A model generated the notes under the pieces. It was not told the origin of the DNA. It saw nothing but the letters and a program-made list of their open reading frames with translations, and did no database searches. A program made the translations under genes and the position numbers. This document shows positions 6,711 through 15,152 of a DNA stretch of 15,167 nucleotides, piece by piece. Numbering within the stretch: the stretch's first letter is position 1; each line of letters opens with the position of its first letter. Origin of the DNA: an uncultured Bacteroides sp. (lineage in GTDB: Bacteria > Bacteroidota > Bacteroidia > Bacteroidales > Bacteroidaceae); contig CAUHML010000072.1 in the NCBI GenBank assembly GCA_959606905.1, positions 1-15,167 on the forward strand, in the 5' to 3' direction.

Positions 6711-8480
6711 ATGAAGATTATAAATATAATAAAAGCAATATTGCTGCTGTCAGTGGTGATAACTCTTCCTTCTTGTCTGGATCTTGATCCTAAGGCTCAG
6801 TTGGCAGATGCGAATTTGTGGCAGACTCCGAATGATTATAAATTATATACCAATCAATTTTATGAATGGCCGCGTGATTTTGCTGCTGCTCTTTTCGATG
6901 GGCCGCATAGTGACACGCGTTCGGACCTGATCACATCTAGTGACTACAATGAATATAGTAAAGGAGTCAATACGATTCCTGTATCGGATGGTAATTATAC
7001 AGGAGCCTATACTAAAATCCGTTATGCTAATATCTTATTACAGAATGCGGAGAATTATGCCAATCTGAATGATATAGCGCGCTATGTAGCAGAAGCTAAG
7101 TTTTTCCGTGCCTATGAGTATTTTGACTTGTTACAGCTTTTCGGAGATGCGATTATTGTGACCAAACCGGTTGATATAGACGCTGCAGAAATGAATGCGG
7201 CTCGTAATGACCGTTCGGAAGTAGCCGATCTTATTATCAGAGATTTGCAGGAAGCTATTCCTGATCTGCCGAGAGAAAGTGAGATTTCTACTGCCGATAA
7301 AGGGCGTGTTTCTAAAGGTGCGGCTCAAGCATTTCTGTCGCGTGTGGCATTGTATGAAGGGACTTGGCAGAAGTTCAGATCGGGCGACGTAACACGGGTT
7401 AATGATTTGCTGGATATTGCGGCAAGTGCTGCCTGGGATGTGATTGACAGCAAGCAATATGAAATCTTTAAACCGGAAGAGTTGGGAACGACAGCTTACA
7501 AATATCTGTTCATTCTGGAAAACGCGCAATCCAATCCGGCTAATATTACAAAGGCCAAGAATCTAGAGTACATTTTCTCTCGTCGTCATGATGAAGTGAT
7601 TGCTCCGATTGGAAAGAATATAACGAAAGCTTGCTTTGCCAATGTACAGTGGATTACGCGTAAGTTGGCCGAAATGTATTTGGGTGCGGACGGACTTCCT
7701 ATTCATAATCCGAATTCTACAGTAGGAGTGAACTATTCTTCTCCTCAACAGGAATATGCCAAACGCGATAATCGTATGAACAACACATTGATGATTCCCG
7801 GAAATAGATATTGGAATAATAACGCGCCCCATACTACCTGGACGGATGCAGATAAGGCGGCTTTTGACAATAAACCATTCTATCCCACTAGCGGCAGCGG
7901 ATATCATAATCAGAAATGGGCTACTGAGCGTGATGTGAAAGATACGTATGAAGGATATGATTTCCCGGTTATCCGCTATGCGGAGGTATTGCTGAATTAT
8001 ACGGAAGCTGTGTACGAGAGATATGCTGCTACCGATGGAAGCATTACGGATGAGTCTAAGGTGGATGCGGCCTTGAAATATTTGAATGAAGTTCGTAAAC
8101 GGGTAAATCCGGATATGCCGGATTTGACAGTCTCGTTTGCCGCAACAAAAGGATTAAGTCTGCGGGAAGAGATTCGTCGTGAACGTACGGTGGAACTTTT
8201 CAATGAAGGTTTCCGTATAGACGATTTGAAACGTTGGAAGACGGCTGAAGTGGAAATGCCTAAAAATATGTTGGGAGTGAAATGGAGTACAACGGGTGAT
8301 TGGAGTACATGGGCCACTGCCTGGAAACCTTCATACTCTACGGATACAGATGATGCCGGTATTGCGGGATGCCTGATGATTGAAACGGATCGTGTTTGGG
8401 AAAATAAGAACTATCTTTATCCGATTCCATCCGATCAGAAGCAATTGAATCCCAACATCGGTCAGAATCCGGGATGGTAA
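6711..8480 (+). CDS. SusD/RagB-like surface glycan-binding lipoprotein
   Basis: A 589-residue lipoprotein with a lipobox LPSC (lipidated Cys22) followed by LDLDPKAQL. The N-terminal SusD-like helical repeat region is seen in KIRYANILLQNAENY, YVAEAKFFRAYEYFDLLQLFGD and KGRVSKGAAQAFLSRVALYEG. The C-terminal RagB/SusD part has FPVIRYAEVLLNYTEAVYE, YLNEVRKRV, LREEIRRERTVELFNEGFR and DDLKRWKTAE, and ends with the typical LYPIPSDQKQLNPNIGQNPGW. It caps the SusC barrel and captures the ligand at the cell surface. Its length and order next to susC are standard; the sugar specificity cannot be read from the sequence. Confidence 0.97.
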   Translation: MKIINIIKAILLLSVVITLPSCLDLDPKAQLADANLWQTPNDYKLYTNQFYEWPRDFAAALFDGPHSDTRSDLITSSDYNEYSKGVNTIPVSDGNYTGAYTKIRYANILLQNAENYANLNDIARYVAEAKFFRAYEYFDLLQLFGDAIIVTKPVDIDAAEMNAARNDRSEVADLIIRDLQEAIPDLPRESEISTADKGRVSKGAAQAFLSRVALYEGTWQKFRSGDVTRVNDLLDIAASAAWDVIDSKQYEIFKPEELGTTAYKYLFILENAQSNPANITKAKNLEYIFSRRHDEVIAPIGKNITKACFANVQWITRKLAEMYLGADGLPIHNPNSTVGVNYSSPQQEYAKRDNRMNNTLMIPGNRYWNNNAPHTTWTDADKAAFDNKPFYPTSGSGYHNQKWATERDVKDTYEGYDFPVIRYAEVLLNYTEAVYERYAATDGSITDESKVDAALKYLNEVRKRVNPDMPDLTVSFAATKGLSLREEIRRERTVELFNEGFRIDDLKRWKTAEVEMPKNMLGVKWSTTGDWSTWATAWKPSYSTDTDDAGIAGCLMIETDRVWENKNYLYPIPSDQKQLNPNIGQNPGW

Positions 8481-8516
8481 CGTATTTATAAACCGAAGAT
8501 TATAAAGAATATAATT

Positions 8517-10016
8517 ATGAGATATACATTATTTAGTTTGGCTTTTCTTACGGCTATCTGTTTTACTGCATGTGATGATAGTAAAGAGTATGGAGACGGA
8601 CTGGAGGAGAAGACCTTGATTTCAGAGATTACATTGGCTAACGTAGAAAATGGAAAACTGACTTTGGCTGCGTCTGTGGACTATATGGACTCTTTGATAC
8701 AGTGTAAGATTGTACCGGAACAGCCGACCAACAGGAAGGTAAGCTGGTCTTCGTCAGATGAAAATGTGGCTACGGTAACACAAGACGGACTTGTACATGC
8801 GGTGAGTGCAGGCAAGGCGAATATTGTTGTGACTCCTGAAATTGGATTCGGAGCAAGCACCTTTTTTGAATTGACGGTAGTACCGGAGTTTATTCCGATT
8901 GCGGATTTTGAGTTTACGGATGATGATAAGAAGGATTTGTATGTTTCCGAAGAGAGGAGTTTGCGCCCCACTCTGTTGCCGGCAGGACACACTTATTCTA
9001 TGGTGACTTGGAAGAGTAGTGATGAATCTATTGCTACTGTGACAAAAGAAGGTGTAGTGAGAGGTGTTAACGGAGGTACGAGTACAACGGGAAAGACTGT
9101 CACTATTACTGCTATTTCTTTAGATAGGGGAGGTTACGAGGAATCCTTTGATTTGAAGATTATACCGATTATATATGTTGAAAGTCTGACATTTGGTGAG
9201 CAGGAGGATTTATTGCCGGGCGAAAGTGCTAAGCTGAACTTTACAACCGTTCCGGTGGATGCGACTATAGCTTCTTTAAAGTGGTCCAGTAGTAATACGG
9301 ATGTTATAGAGGTGAATGATCAGGGTGTGGTAACCGCCAAAGCTTATGGAGAAGCTACCATTACCGCCACTACGACAACTGAAGTTTCGTATACAACTAC
9401 GGTTAAAGTACCTTATGGCTTGATGAAATATTCATTTGATACCTCATTGTCTCCTTGGTATTTGAAGCAGGCGGATGGGTATACTTCATCTGCCGAGTTT
9501 AAAGCAGGAGGAGCAGTTGTGAAAATGGTTCCTAATCCTTCAAAGGGAAATTCTTGCCGTGCGGATCTTGTATTGACGTCAAATGGCAGTTATAAAGATA
9601 AGGTCTATTTGAATGTTGGGGTATATCCTTATCTGGCCATAAAAATGATCCGACCTTATGGAGCTGGTAAATTGCAAGGTAACATTAAACTTGATACACA
9701 GTATGGTGCCTATTTGGAGAATAGTGGCAGCGGAAGTAATAAATATACAATATTAGACGGTGCTGAAACTCCGGGAAGTCCGGAAGTATATTATTATGAT
9801 CTGCAAAGAGAAAATGCTGTTGGAAATGGATCGAATAAACCTTTCCATACTTTCTCTAAAACAGAACCGGAAGAAATAAAGACACTCCAATTTGTAATGG
9901 CGGACTTCAAAGAAGCTAACGGCTCAAATACGGAATATACAGTATATTGGGTACGGACTTTCAAAACTATTGAGGATTTAAAAGCTTTCGTTGAAAATGA
10001 AAACACTAATAATTAA
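8517..10016 (+). CDS. Big_2-domain surface lipoprotein, probable glycan-binding protein (SGBP)
   Basis: A 499-residue lipoprotein with Cys19 in CFTAC, followed by the acidic DDSKEYGDG, which resembles the Bacteroides surface-export signal. Three Ig-like Big_2 repeats follow, at about residues 37-120, 127-215 and 217-298. Each carries a version of VSWSSSDENVATVTQDGLV (WKSSDESIATVTKEGVV and LKWSSSNTDVIEVNDQGVV in the second and third). The last 200 residues (about 300-499) form a separate beta-rich domain with FDTSLSPWYLKQADGY and YLAIKMIRPYGAGKL. This resembles DUF4979-type C-terminal domains of PUL proteins, but the assignment is from memory and uncertain. Genes in this position after susD usually encode surface glycan-binding proteins. 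The lyase gene begins 8 bases after it ends. Confidence 0.85.
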   Translation: MRYTLFSLAFLTAICFTACDDSKEYGDGLEEKTLISEITLANVENGKLTLAASVDYMDSLIQCKIVPEQPTNRKVSWSSSDENVATVTQDGLVHAVSAGKANIVVTPEIGFGASTFFELTVVPEFIPIADFEFTDDDKKDLYVSEERSLRPTLLPAGHTYSMVTWKSSDESIATVTKEGVVRGVNGGTSTTGKTVTITAISLDRGGYEESFDLKIIPIIYVESLTFGEQEDLLPGESAKLNFTTVPVDATIASLKWSSSNTDVIEVNDQGVVTAKAYGEATITATTTTEVSYTTTVKVPYGLMKYSFDTSLSPWYLKQADGYTSSAEFKAGGAVVKMVPNPSKGNSCRADLVLTSNGSYKDKVYLNVGVYPYLAIKMIRPYGAGKLQGNIKLDTQYGAYLENSGSGSNKYTILDGAETPGSPEVYYYDLQRENAVGNGSNKPFHTFSKTEPEEIKTLQFVMADFKEANGSNTEYTVYWVRTFKTIEDLKAFVENENTNN

Positions 10017-10024
10017 TAAAGACT

Positions 10025-11383
10025 ATGAGAACTAGAAATATATTCATCCTGTTTACGATGCTTGCGCTCCATTTGAGCGCATGCACCGACATCGAAGATG
10101 GTACTACCGATATTGATTCGTGGCCTGCTATTAATGAGTATACCCTTGCTCATCCCTGTATGCTGCATACTGCAGCCGATTTATCTTATGTTGCATCAAA
10201 GTTGACCGTAGCTCCTTGGAGTGAAGGATATGATAAATTGAAGAACTCCGGATATTCCTATGCGGGATATGTTCCTACGCCGCAGGAGGTATTGGGACGT
10301 ATGGACCAGGGGAACTGGGCCAGCAAGTTTCCGGAATGGTGGAATAACTATACTTATTTCTATAAAGACGCTGCCGCTGCTTATCAGCTGGCACTTCGTT
10401 GGAAACTGGAAGGTGACGTTGCTTGCGGGCAAACAGCTGTTAAGATATTGAATGCCTGGGCTGAAACTTGCAAAGGATTGGTTCGTGTCAAGAGTTTGGC
10501 AAATGATAGAACCTATGACGCGAATGGTGAAATAGCCGATCCGAACGAATATCTTATTTCTATTAATGTCCACCAAATGGCTAATGCTGCCGAAATTATG
10601 CGTACGGATGAGACGCTCTTCACAAAAGCTCAATTGTCGGCGTTCCAGACAATGATGAAGAATGTATTTTATCCTGCCGCTTCTGATTTTCTGGCTCATA
10701 AGGAAGCATGCAAACAGCATAGCTGGCTTAACTGGGATTTAGCTCAGATGACATCGATTCTCTCTATCGGCATTCTTTGTGATGATCAGGACAAAATCAA
10801 TGAGGCTATTTTGTATTTTAAGTATGGAGTAGGCAATGGTAGTATAGACAACGCTGTTCCTTTTCTTCATCAGGATCCGGATGGACACGGAGTATTGGGC
10901 CAAGGACAGGAATCCGGCCGTGACCAGGGGCACGCTACACTTTGTATTGCTTTGATGGGTGCTTTCTGCCAAATGGCATATAATATCGGCGAGGACCTTT
11001 TTGCTTATCAGGATAATAAAGTACTTGCTATGGCAGAATACACGGCTAAGTATAATCTATGGAAAGACTTTGATGATCGGTCTTCTACCTCCAATGAGAA
11101 ATTTGTGTATAGCAAAGAGGGATTCCCTTATAGTTTTTACGAGAACTGTAGTTGGCAATGTCCTGCGCTTTCTTCCAAAGAAGAAAATGATAAGTCGAGA
11201 GGAGAGATTCGTCCTTGTTGGGCACTGATCTACTATCATTATAAAACAAAAGGGATAGAAGCTTATTATACTAAAAAGTTTATGGATGGTATGGGTGTAG
11301 AAGGTGGCGGTGGTCATTACGGTTCTACTAGCGGCGGATTCGACCAACTGGGATTCGGGACTTTGATGTATACGAAAGAATAA
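10025..11383 (+). CDS. Surface polysaccharide lyase of the alginate lyase superfamily (PL38-like candidate)
   Basis: A 452-residue lipoprotein with lipobox LSAC (Cys20) followed by acidic TDIEDGTTDID, suggesting surface display. The mature part is an alpha-helical barrel of the alginate_lyase superfamily. Motifs visible are SINVHQMANAAEIMRTD (N181, H183), KQHSWLNWDLAQM (H232, N236, W237, D238) and GQESGRDQGHATL (R299 to H303), then YTAKYNLW. The family contains lyases that cleave uronic-acid polymers by beta-elimination; the Asn, His and Tyr residues near these motifs are candidate active-site residues. Family PL38 includes glucuronan and alginate lyases of similar size from Bacteroides and other bacteria, so PL38 is my best guess, unverified. 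The GH88 gene downstream fits, since it acts on the unsaturated ends a lyase produces. This is the last gene before the hairpin at 11413-11440. Confidence 0.8.
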   Translation: MRTRNIFILFTMLALHLSACTDIEDGTTDIDSWPAINEYTLAHPCMLHTAADLSYVASKLTVAPWSEGYDKLKNSGYSYAGYVPTPQEVLGRMDQGNWASKFPEWWNNYTYFYKDAAAAYQLALRWKLEGDVACGQTAVKILNAWAETCKGLVRVKSLANDRTYDANGEIADPNEYLISINVHQMANAAEIMRTDETLFTKAQLSAFQTMMKNVFYPAASDFLAHKEACKQHSWLNWDLAQMTSILSIGILCDDQDKINEAILYFKYGVGNGSIDNAVPFLHQDPDGHGVLGQGQESGRDQGHATLCIALMGAFCQMAYNIGEDLFAYQDNKVLAMAEYTAKYNLWKDFDDRSSTSNEKFVYSKEGFPYSFYENCSWQCPALSSKEENDKSRGEIRPCWALIYYHYKTKGIEAYYTKKFMDGMGVEGGGGHYGSTSGGFDQLGFGTLMYTKE

Positions 11384-11412
11384 TTGGAAGCTTTATAGAA
11401 AAAAAATAGTGG

Positions 11413-11440
11413 AGGGGATTAGGTATTTACTTAATCCCCT
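11413..11440 (+). terminator. Strong hairpin after the susCD-lyase gene group
   Basis: A 13-base stem (11413-11425 with 11428-11440) closes on a two-base spacer, so the real loop would be a little larger. All positions pair, counting one G-U. It begins 29 bases after the lyase stop codon. The following bases (TCGTATATATAAG) are not a classic T-run, so it may be a weak terminator or a transcript stabiliser that limits read-through into the GH43 gene rather than a full stop. Confidence 0.6.
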
Positions 11441-11582
11441 TCGTATATATAAGCAAATAGATTGTTTGAAATGAAAGTTATTAGATTCGGTTTTTCGGTT
11501 GGTTAGTTTTTTTATAAAGGTAGAAAGAATCTGTTTTTAGGAATAACGATTGAATTTAGAATGAAATTGATTAGTAAGGTAT

Positions 11583-13232
11583 ATGCGTAAAAAGATTCTG
11601 TTTTTGGCAGGGATGATGGCTTGCTGCACATGGGCGGGCGCACAAGAAATTTCTAAGACCTGGGTGGCTGATAAGGGAAATGGTACTTATCAGAACCCGG
11701 TTCTTCATGCTGATTATTCCGATCCGGATGTGTGTGCAGTCGGAGATGATTTTTATATGACGGCATCCAGTTTTAATTGCATTCCCGGCATTCCTATCCT
11801 TCACTCCGGAGATTTGGTGAATTGGTCGTTGGTGAACTATGCGTTACCGGTGCAGGAACCGAAAGAATTTTTCGATAAAGCCCAACATGGTAAAGGGGTA
11901 TGGGCGCCGTCTATCCGTTTCCATAACGGAGAGTTTTATATCTACTGGGGCGATCCGGACTATGGGATTTACATGATAAAGACGAAAGACCCGAAAGGCA
12001 AATGGAGTAACCCCGTATTGGTGAAAGTCGGAAAAGGGATGATTGATGCTACTCCCTTGTGGGATGAAGACGGGAAAGTATATCTGATATATGCCTATGC
12101 CGGAAGCCGTAGTGGGGTGAACAGTATTCTTGTGATTTCAGAATTGAATGCAGAAGGAACGGAAGTCGTTTCTGATCCGGTAATGGTATTCGATGGTAAC
12201 GACGGAAAGAATCATACGGTAGAAGGTCCGAAACTCTATAAACGGAATGGATACTATTATATTTTTGCTCCGGCAGGTGGTGTGGCTAACGGTTGGCAGT
12301 TGGTGCTTCGCTCGAAGAACATCTATGGACCTTATGAGTCGAAAATTGTAATGGTACAAGGGCAGACGAATATAAACGGTCCTCATCAAGGCGGTTGGGT
12401 AGATACTAATACGGGTGAGTCTTGGTTTATTCATTTTCAGGATAAGGGAGCTTACGGACGTGTGATTCACTTGAATCCGATGAACTGGGTAAATGACTGG
12501 CCGGTAATCGGAGCGGATAAAGACAAGGACGGTTGCGGTGAACCTGTGACTACTTATAAGAAACCGAATGTAGGAAAGACTTATCCGATAACCACTCCAC
12601 CGGAGAGTGATGAGTTCAATACCCGGCATTTAGGGTTACAGTGGCAATGGCACGCTAATAAGCAAGATACTTATGGATTCACTACCGATTTGGGATATCT
12701 TCGCCTGTATGCGGGCAGTCTCTCGAAAGAATTTGTGAACTTCTGGGAGGTGCCGAATCTGTTGATGCAGAAGTTTCCGGCCGAAGAATTTACAGCTACC
12801 ACTAAGTTGACGTTTACCGCCAAACAGAATGGTGAACAAGCCGGACTCATTGTAATGGGATGGGATTACAGTTATCTTTCGATTCGCAAGGCGGGGGATA
12901 AATTTATTCTGCAACAGGCTGTTTGTAAAGATGCGGAACGGCAGAATCCCGAACAGGTAAAAGAGTTGGCAAGTATACCGGTAGAATATCTGAAGATGCC
13001 CGGTGTAGCAGATAATGAATGGAAAACAGTTTATTTGCGAGTAAAAGTCCGTAGAGGTGCTGTCTGTACATTTGCTTATAGTCTGGACGGAAAGAAATAT
13101 ACGACGGTAGGAGAGGCTTTCACTGCCCGTCAAGGCAAGTGGATAGGAGCTAAAGTCGGTGTATTCTGTGTGACTCCTAACGAAGGAAATCGTGGTTGGG
13201 CGGATATAGACTGGTTCCGGATGACTAAGTAA
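11583..13232 (+). CDS. GH43 beta-xylosidase/alpha-L-arabinofuranosidase, periplasmic
   Basis: A 549-residue glycoside hydrolase family 43 enzyme. A type I signal peptide ends at about WAGAQ, with no lipobox, so a periplasmic or secreted location is likely. The five-bladed catalytic propeller comes first, with the GH43 triad as Asp47 in DYSDPDV (base), Asp155 in MIDATPLWDEDGK (pKa modulator) and Glu214 in HTVEGPKLY (acid). The spacing of the last two agrees with characterised GH43 xylosidases. The block WFIHFQDKGAYGRVIHLNPM and DKDGCGEPV is typical of two-domain xylosidase/arabinofuranosidase members. From about residue 340 (ESDEFNTRHLGLQWQWHAN) a C-terminal beta-sandwich domain follows, as in GH43 members with a C2 or concanavalin-like domain. 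It should remove terminal xylose or arabinose from imported oligosaccharides; which sugar is not decidable. It is preceded by a 199-base gap with a hairpin and may start its own transcript with the GH88 gene. Confidence 0.92.
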   Translation: MRKKILFLAGMMACCTWAGAQEISKTWVADKGNGTYQNPVLHADYSDPDVCAVGDDFYMTASSFNCIPGIPILHSGDLVNWSLVNYALPVQEPKEFFDKAQHGKGVWAPSIRFHNGEFYIYWGDPDYGIYMIKTKDPKGKWSNPVLVKVGKGMIDATPLWDEDGKVYLIYAYAGSRSGVNSILVISELNAEGTEVVSDPVMVFDGNDGKNHTVEGPKLYKRNGYYYIFAPAGGVANGWQLVLRSKNIYGPYESKIVMVQGQTNINGPHQGGWVDTNTGESWFIHFQDKGAYGRVIHLNPMNWVNDWPVIGADKDKDGCGEPVTTYKKPNVGKTYPITTPPESDEFNTRHLGLQWQWHANKQDTYGFTTDLGYLRLYAGSLSKEFVNFWEVPNLLMQKFPAEEFTATTKLTFTAKQNGEQAGLIVMGWDYSYLSIRKAGDKFILQQAVCKDAERQNPEQVKELASIPVEYLKMPGVADNEWKTVYLRVKVRRGAVCTFAYSLDGKKYTTVGEAFTARQGKWIGAKVGVFCVTPNEGNRGWADIDWFRMTK

Positions 13233-13295
13233 TTGATAGATAACTGACAAAGAGAAATAAAGATTAAGAATTAATACGAAGATAGTAAGATTAAG

Positions 13296-14516
13296 ATGAA
13301 AAAGTTGGTAGTAGGTTTGGCTGTGATGTTAGGGTTCTGTATGTGTGCTCATCAGCCTTCCGGTACATTAGATGTGAATAAGGCATTGGATTACTGTGCA
13401 GAGCAGACACAACGTACGCTTGCGGAGCTGAAAACAGATTCCGGAATCGATTATACGATGATGCCGCGTAATATCATGGCCGATGAGCAACATTGGAACT
13501 GTCGTAAAGCGACGAAAGAAGAATGGTGTGCGGGATTCTGGCCGGGAGTGCTGTGGTATGATTATGAATATACGCAAGATAAGCATATTAAGGAAGAAGC
13601 GGAGAAGTTTACGAACTCTCTGGAGTTTCTTTCCAAGATTCCGGCTTTCGATCATGATTTGGGATTCCTTGTTTTTTGCAGTTATGGAAACGGTTATCGG
13701 CTAACCAAGAATCCGGCATATAAACAAGTAATTCTGGATACTGCCGACACACTGGCTACTTTATTCAATCCGGTAGTAGGAACAATACTTTCATGGCCTC
13801 GTGAAGTAGAACCTCGTAACTGGCCGCACAATACAATCATGGACAATATGATCAACCTCGAAATGCTTTTTTGGGCGGCAAAGAACGGCGGCAATCCCTA
13901 CTTATATGATGTAGCGGTAGCACATGCCGACAAGACCATGAAATGCCACTTTCGTCCCGACTATACTTCGTATCACGTTGCTGTATATGATACAATTACA
14001 GGTAATCTGATTAAAGGTGTCACTCACCAGGGATATGCCGACAGTACTATGTGGGCGCGTGGGCAAGCATGGGCGATTTATGGATACACAGTAGTCTATC
14101 GAGAAACGAAAGACCCTAAATATCTTGACTTTGTGCAGAAAGTGACGGATGTCTATTTGGAAAGACTTCCTGAAGACAAAGTACCCTACTGGGATTTCGA
14201 CGATCCGGGAATACCGGACGCTCCCCGTGATGCTTCAGCAGCAGCAGTTGTAGCTTCCGCCTTGCTCGAACTGTCCACTTATCTTCCGAATGGAAAAGGA
14301 AAATATTATAAAGACGCTGCAATCGAAATGTTGGCAAGTCTAAGTTCCCGCCACTATCAGAGTGGCAAAAGTAAACCTTCATTCTTATTGCATAGTGTAG
14401 GACATTGGCCGAATCATTCGGAAATAGATGCGTCTATTATTTATGCAGACTACTATTATATCGAAGCATTGCTAAGATTAAAACGTTTGCGGGAAGGACA
14501 AACAGTACAAGGATAA
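13296..14516 (+). CDS. GH88 unsaturated glucuronyl hydrolase
   Basis: A 406-residue family 88 hydrolase with a hydrophobic leader and possible lipobox cysteines (GFCMC, Cys15 or Cys17). No acidic residues follow them, so it probably faces the periplasm. The (alpha/alpha)6 barrel signatures are CAGFWPGVLWYDYEY, FDHDLGF (Asp121), MDNMINLEMLFWAAKNGG (Asp183), THQGYADSTMWARGQAWAIYGY and DFDDPGIPDAPRDASAAA. Asp121 and Asp183 correspond to the two catalytic Asp residues of the Bacillus enzyme (D88 and D149), with nearly equal spacing. The family hydrates the double bond of 4,5-unsaturated uronic acid at the non-reducing end of lyase products and releases it. This links it to the lyase encoded two genes upstream. 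It starts 63 bases after the GH43 stop and ends just before a bidirectional terminator. Confidence 0.95.
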   Translation: MKKLVVGLAVMLGFCMCAHQPSGTLDVNKALDYCAEQTQRTLAELKTDSGIDYTMMPRNIMADEQHWNCRKATKEEWCAGFWPGVLWYDYEYTQDKHIKEEAEKFTNSLEFLSKIPAFDHDLGFLVFCSYGNGYRLTKNPAYKQVILDTADTLATLFNPVVGTILSWPREVEPRNWPHNTIMDNMINLEMLFWAAKNGGNPYLYDVAVAHADKTMKCHFRPDYTSYHVAVYDTITGNLIKGVTHQGYADSTMWARGQAWAIYGYTVVYRETKDPKYLDFVQKVTDVYLERLPEDKVPYWDFDDPGIPDAPRDASAAAVVASALLELSTYLPNGKGKYYKDAAIEMLASLSSRHYQSGKSKPSFLLHSVGHWPNHSEIDASIIYADYYYIEALLRLKRLREGQTVQG

Positions 14517-14571
14517 ATATTTATACCGGTCTGTTGCGGAAAGTAACGATACGAATATAATATTACAAGGT

Positions 14572-14622
14572 AAAAAAAGAAATGCTCTGCAAAGAACGTT
14601 CAGTTCTCGCAGAGCATTTTTA
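14572..14622. terminator. Bidirectional intrinsic terminator
   Basis: An 11-base perfect stem (14580-14590 AAATGCTCTGC with 14609-14619) has an inner GAAC/GTTC pairing in its loop. It is followed by a T-run on the plus strand (14617-14621) and preceded by an A-run at 14572-14578, which becomes a T-run on the minus strand. It lies between the convergent GH88 and NlpE-like genes and can end both transcripts. Confidence 0.92.
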
Positions 14623-14645
14623 CTGGTTAGGGTTAGGTTCTTTTA

Positions 14646-15122
14646 TTATTGTTTCACCTTGATGATGTCATAGTTCAGATCGCTGACAGCTTCCTGTAAG
14701 CTATCGTTTACCAGACGAAGGGTGGTGTCGTTCACAATTACAAAATACATGGGAGCTTCACCGTTTTTCGGAGTTAACTTCACAGCCGTAACAGGTTTTT
14801 TGTTCACTACCTTGTGTACGGTTTGCTGTTTTCCGTTTGAGGTAAACGTCTTGTTTTGGCCCTGACCTTCAGCATCAAGGTAAGTCATATCCAGTGTATA
14901 CGTAGTATCTACGCCGTCGGTTGCAGCGTTCAGGGTCAGTACATAGTCAATACCCGGACCGTCTGCAGCAGGAAGAGTACCTTCGTAAACTTCTGTCAGT
15001 TCGGTAATCGGAGTCATGGCAATGGCCAGACTGTCTGCTTCTGCCTCTGCGGTTTTGTTGGCTTTTGATTGGCAAGATGCCAAAGCAGCTACGACGGCTG
15101 CTAACATAATTACTTTTTTCAT
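14646..15122 (-). CDS. NlpE-like lipoprotein lacking the CxxC motif
   Basis: A 158-residue lipoprotein with lipobox LASC (Cys17) after an 16-residue leader, then a Lys/Ala/Glu-rich linker. From about residue 44 it resembles the N-terminal domain of NlpE (copper resistance/envelope stress lipoprotein), with YEGTLPAADGPGIDYVLTLN. In E. coli NlpE the corresponding stretch is LPCADCEGI; here both cysteines are replaced (Ala52 and Gly55). The C-terminal half (PMYFVIVNDTTLRLVNDSLQE) fits the small beta-barrel of the same family. It points toward the PUL, shares a terminator with it and is probably a separate housekeeping or envelope gene, not part of glycan use. A weak -7-like box (TATATTTA, minus strand, 15145-15152) lies upstream of its start. 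The assignment to the family is fairly good; the function is unknown. Confidence 0.82.
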   Translation of the reverse strand: MKKVIMLAAVVAALASCQSKANKTAEAEADSLAIAMTPITELTEVYEGTLPAADGPGIDYVLTLNAATDGVDTTYTLDMTYLDAEGQGQNKTFTSNGKQQTVHKVVNKKPVTAVKLTPKNGEAPMYFVIVNDTTLRLVNDSLQEAVSDLNYDIIKVKQ

Positions 15123-15144
15123 CGTTAAGTGCTTTAAGTTAATA

Positions 15145-15152
15145 TAAATATA
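15145..15152 (-). promoter_or_regulatory. Possible -7 box for the NlpE-like gene
   Basis: Read on the minus strand the sequence is TATATTTA, one mismatch from TAnnTTTG, ending 22 bases before the start codon. The position is plausible, but the -33 region would lie at or beyond the window edge, so it cannot be judged. Confidence 0.3.

Noticed and set aside
11461..11489. TTTG (11465-11468) plus TAGATTCG (11482-11489) as a promoter for the GH43 gene
   Set aside because: The -7 box has a mismatch in its core and the spacing of 13 bases is shorter than the usual of about 20.
12138..13250. Long minus-strand frames of 163 and 204 codons opposite the GH43 gene
   Set aside because: They lie wholly or mostly over a well-supported enzyme gene, show no domain motifs and are typical antisense shadow frames.
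14624..14639. Telomere-like GGTTAGGGTTAGG
   Set aside because: It occurs once as a two-unit stretch between convergent genes and has no supporting context; taken as chance.
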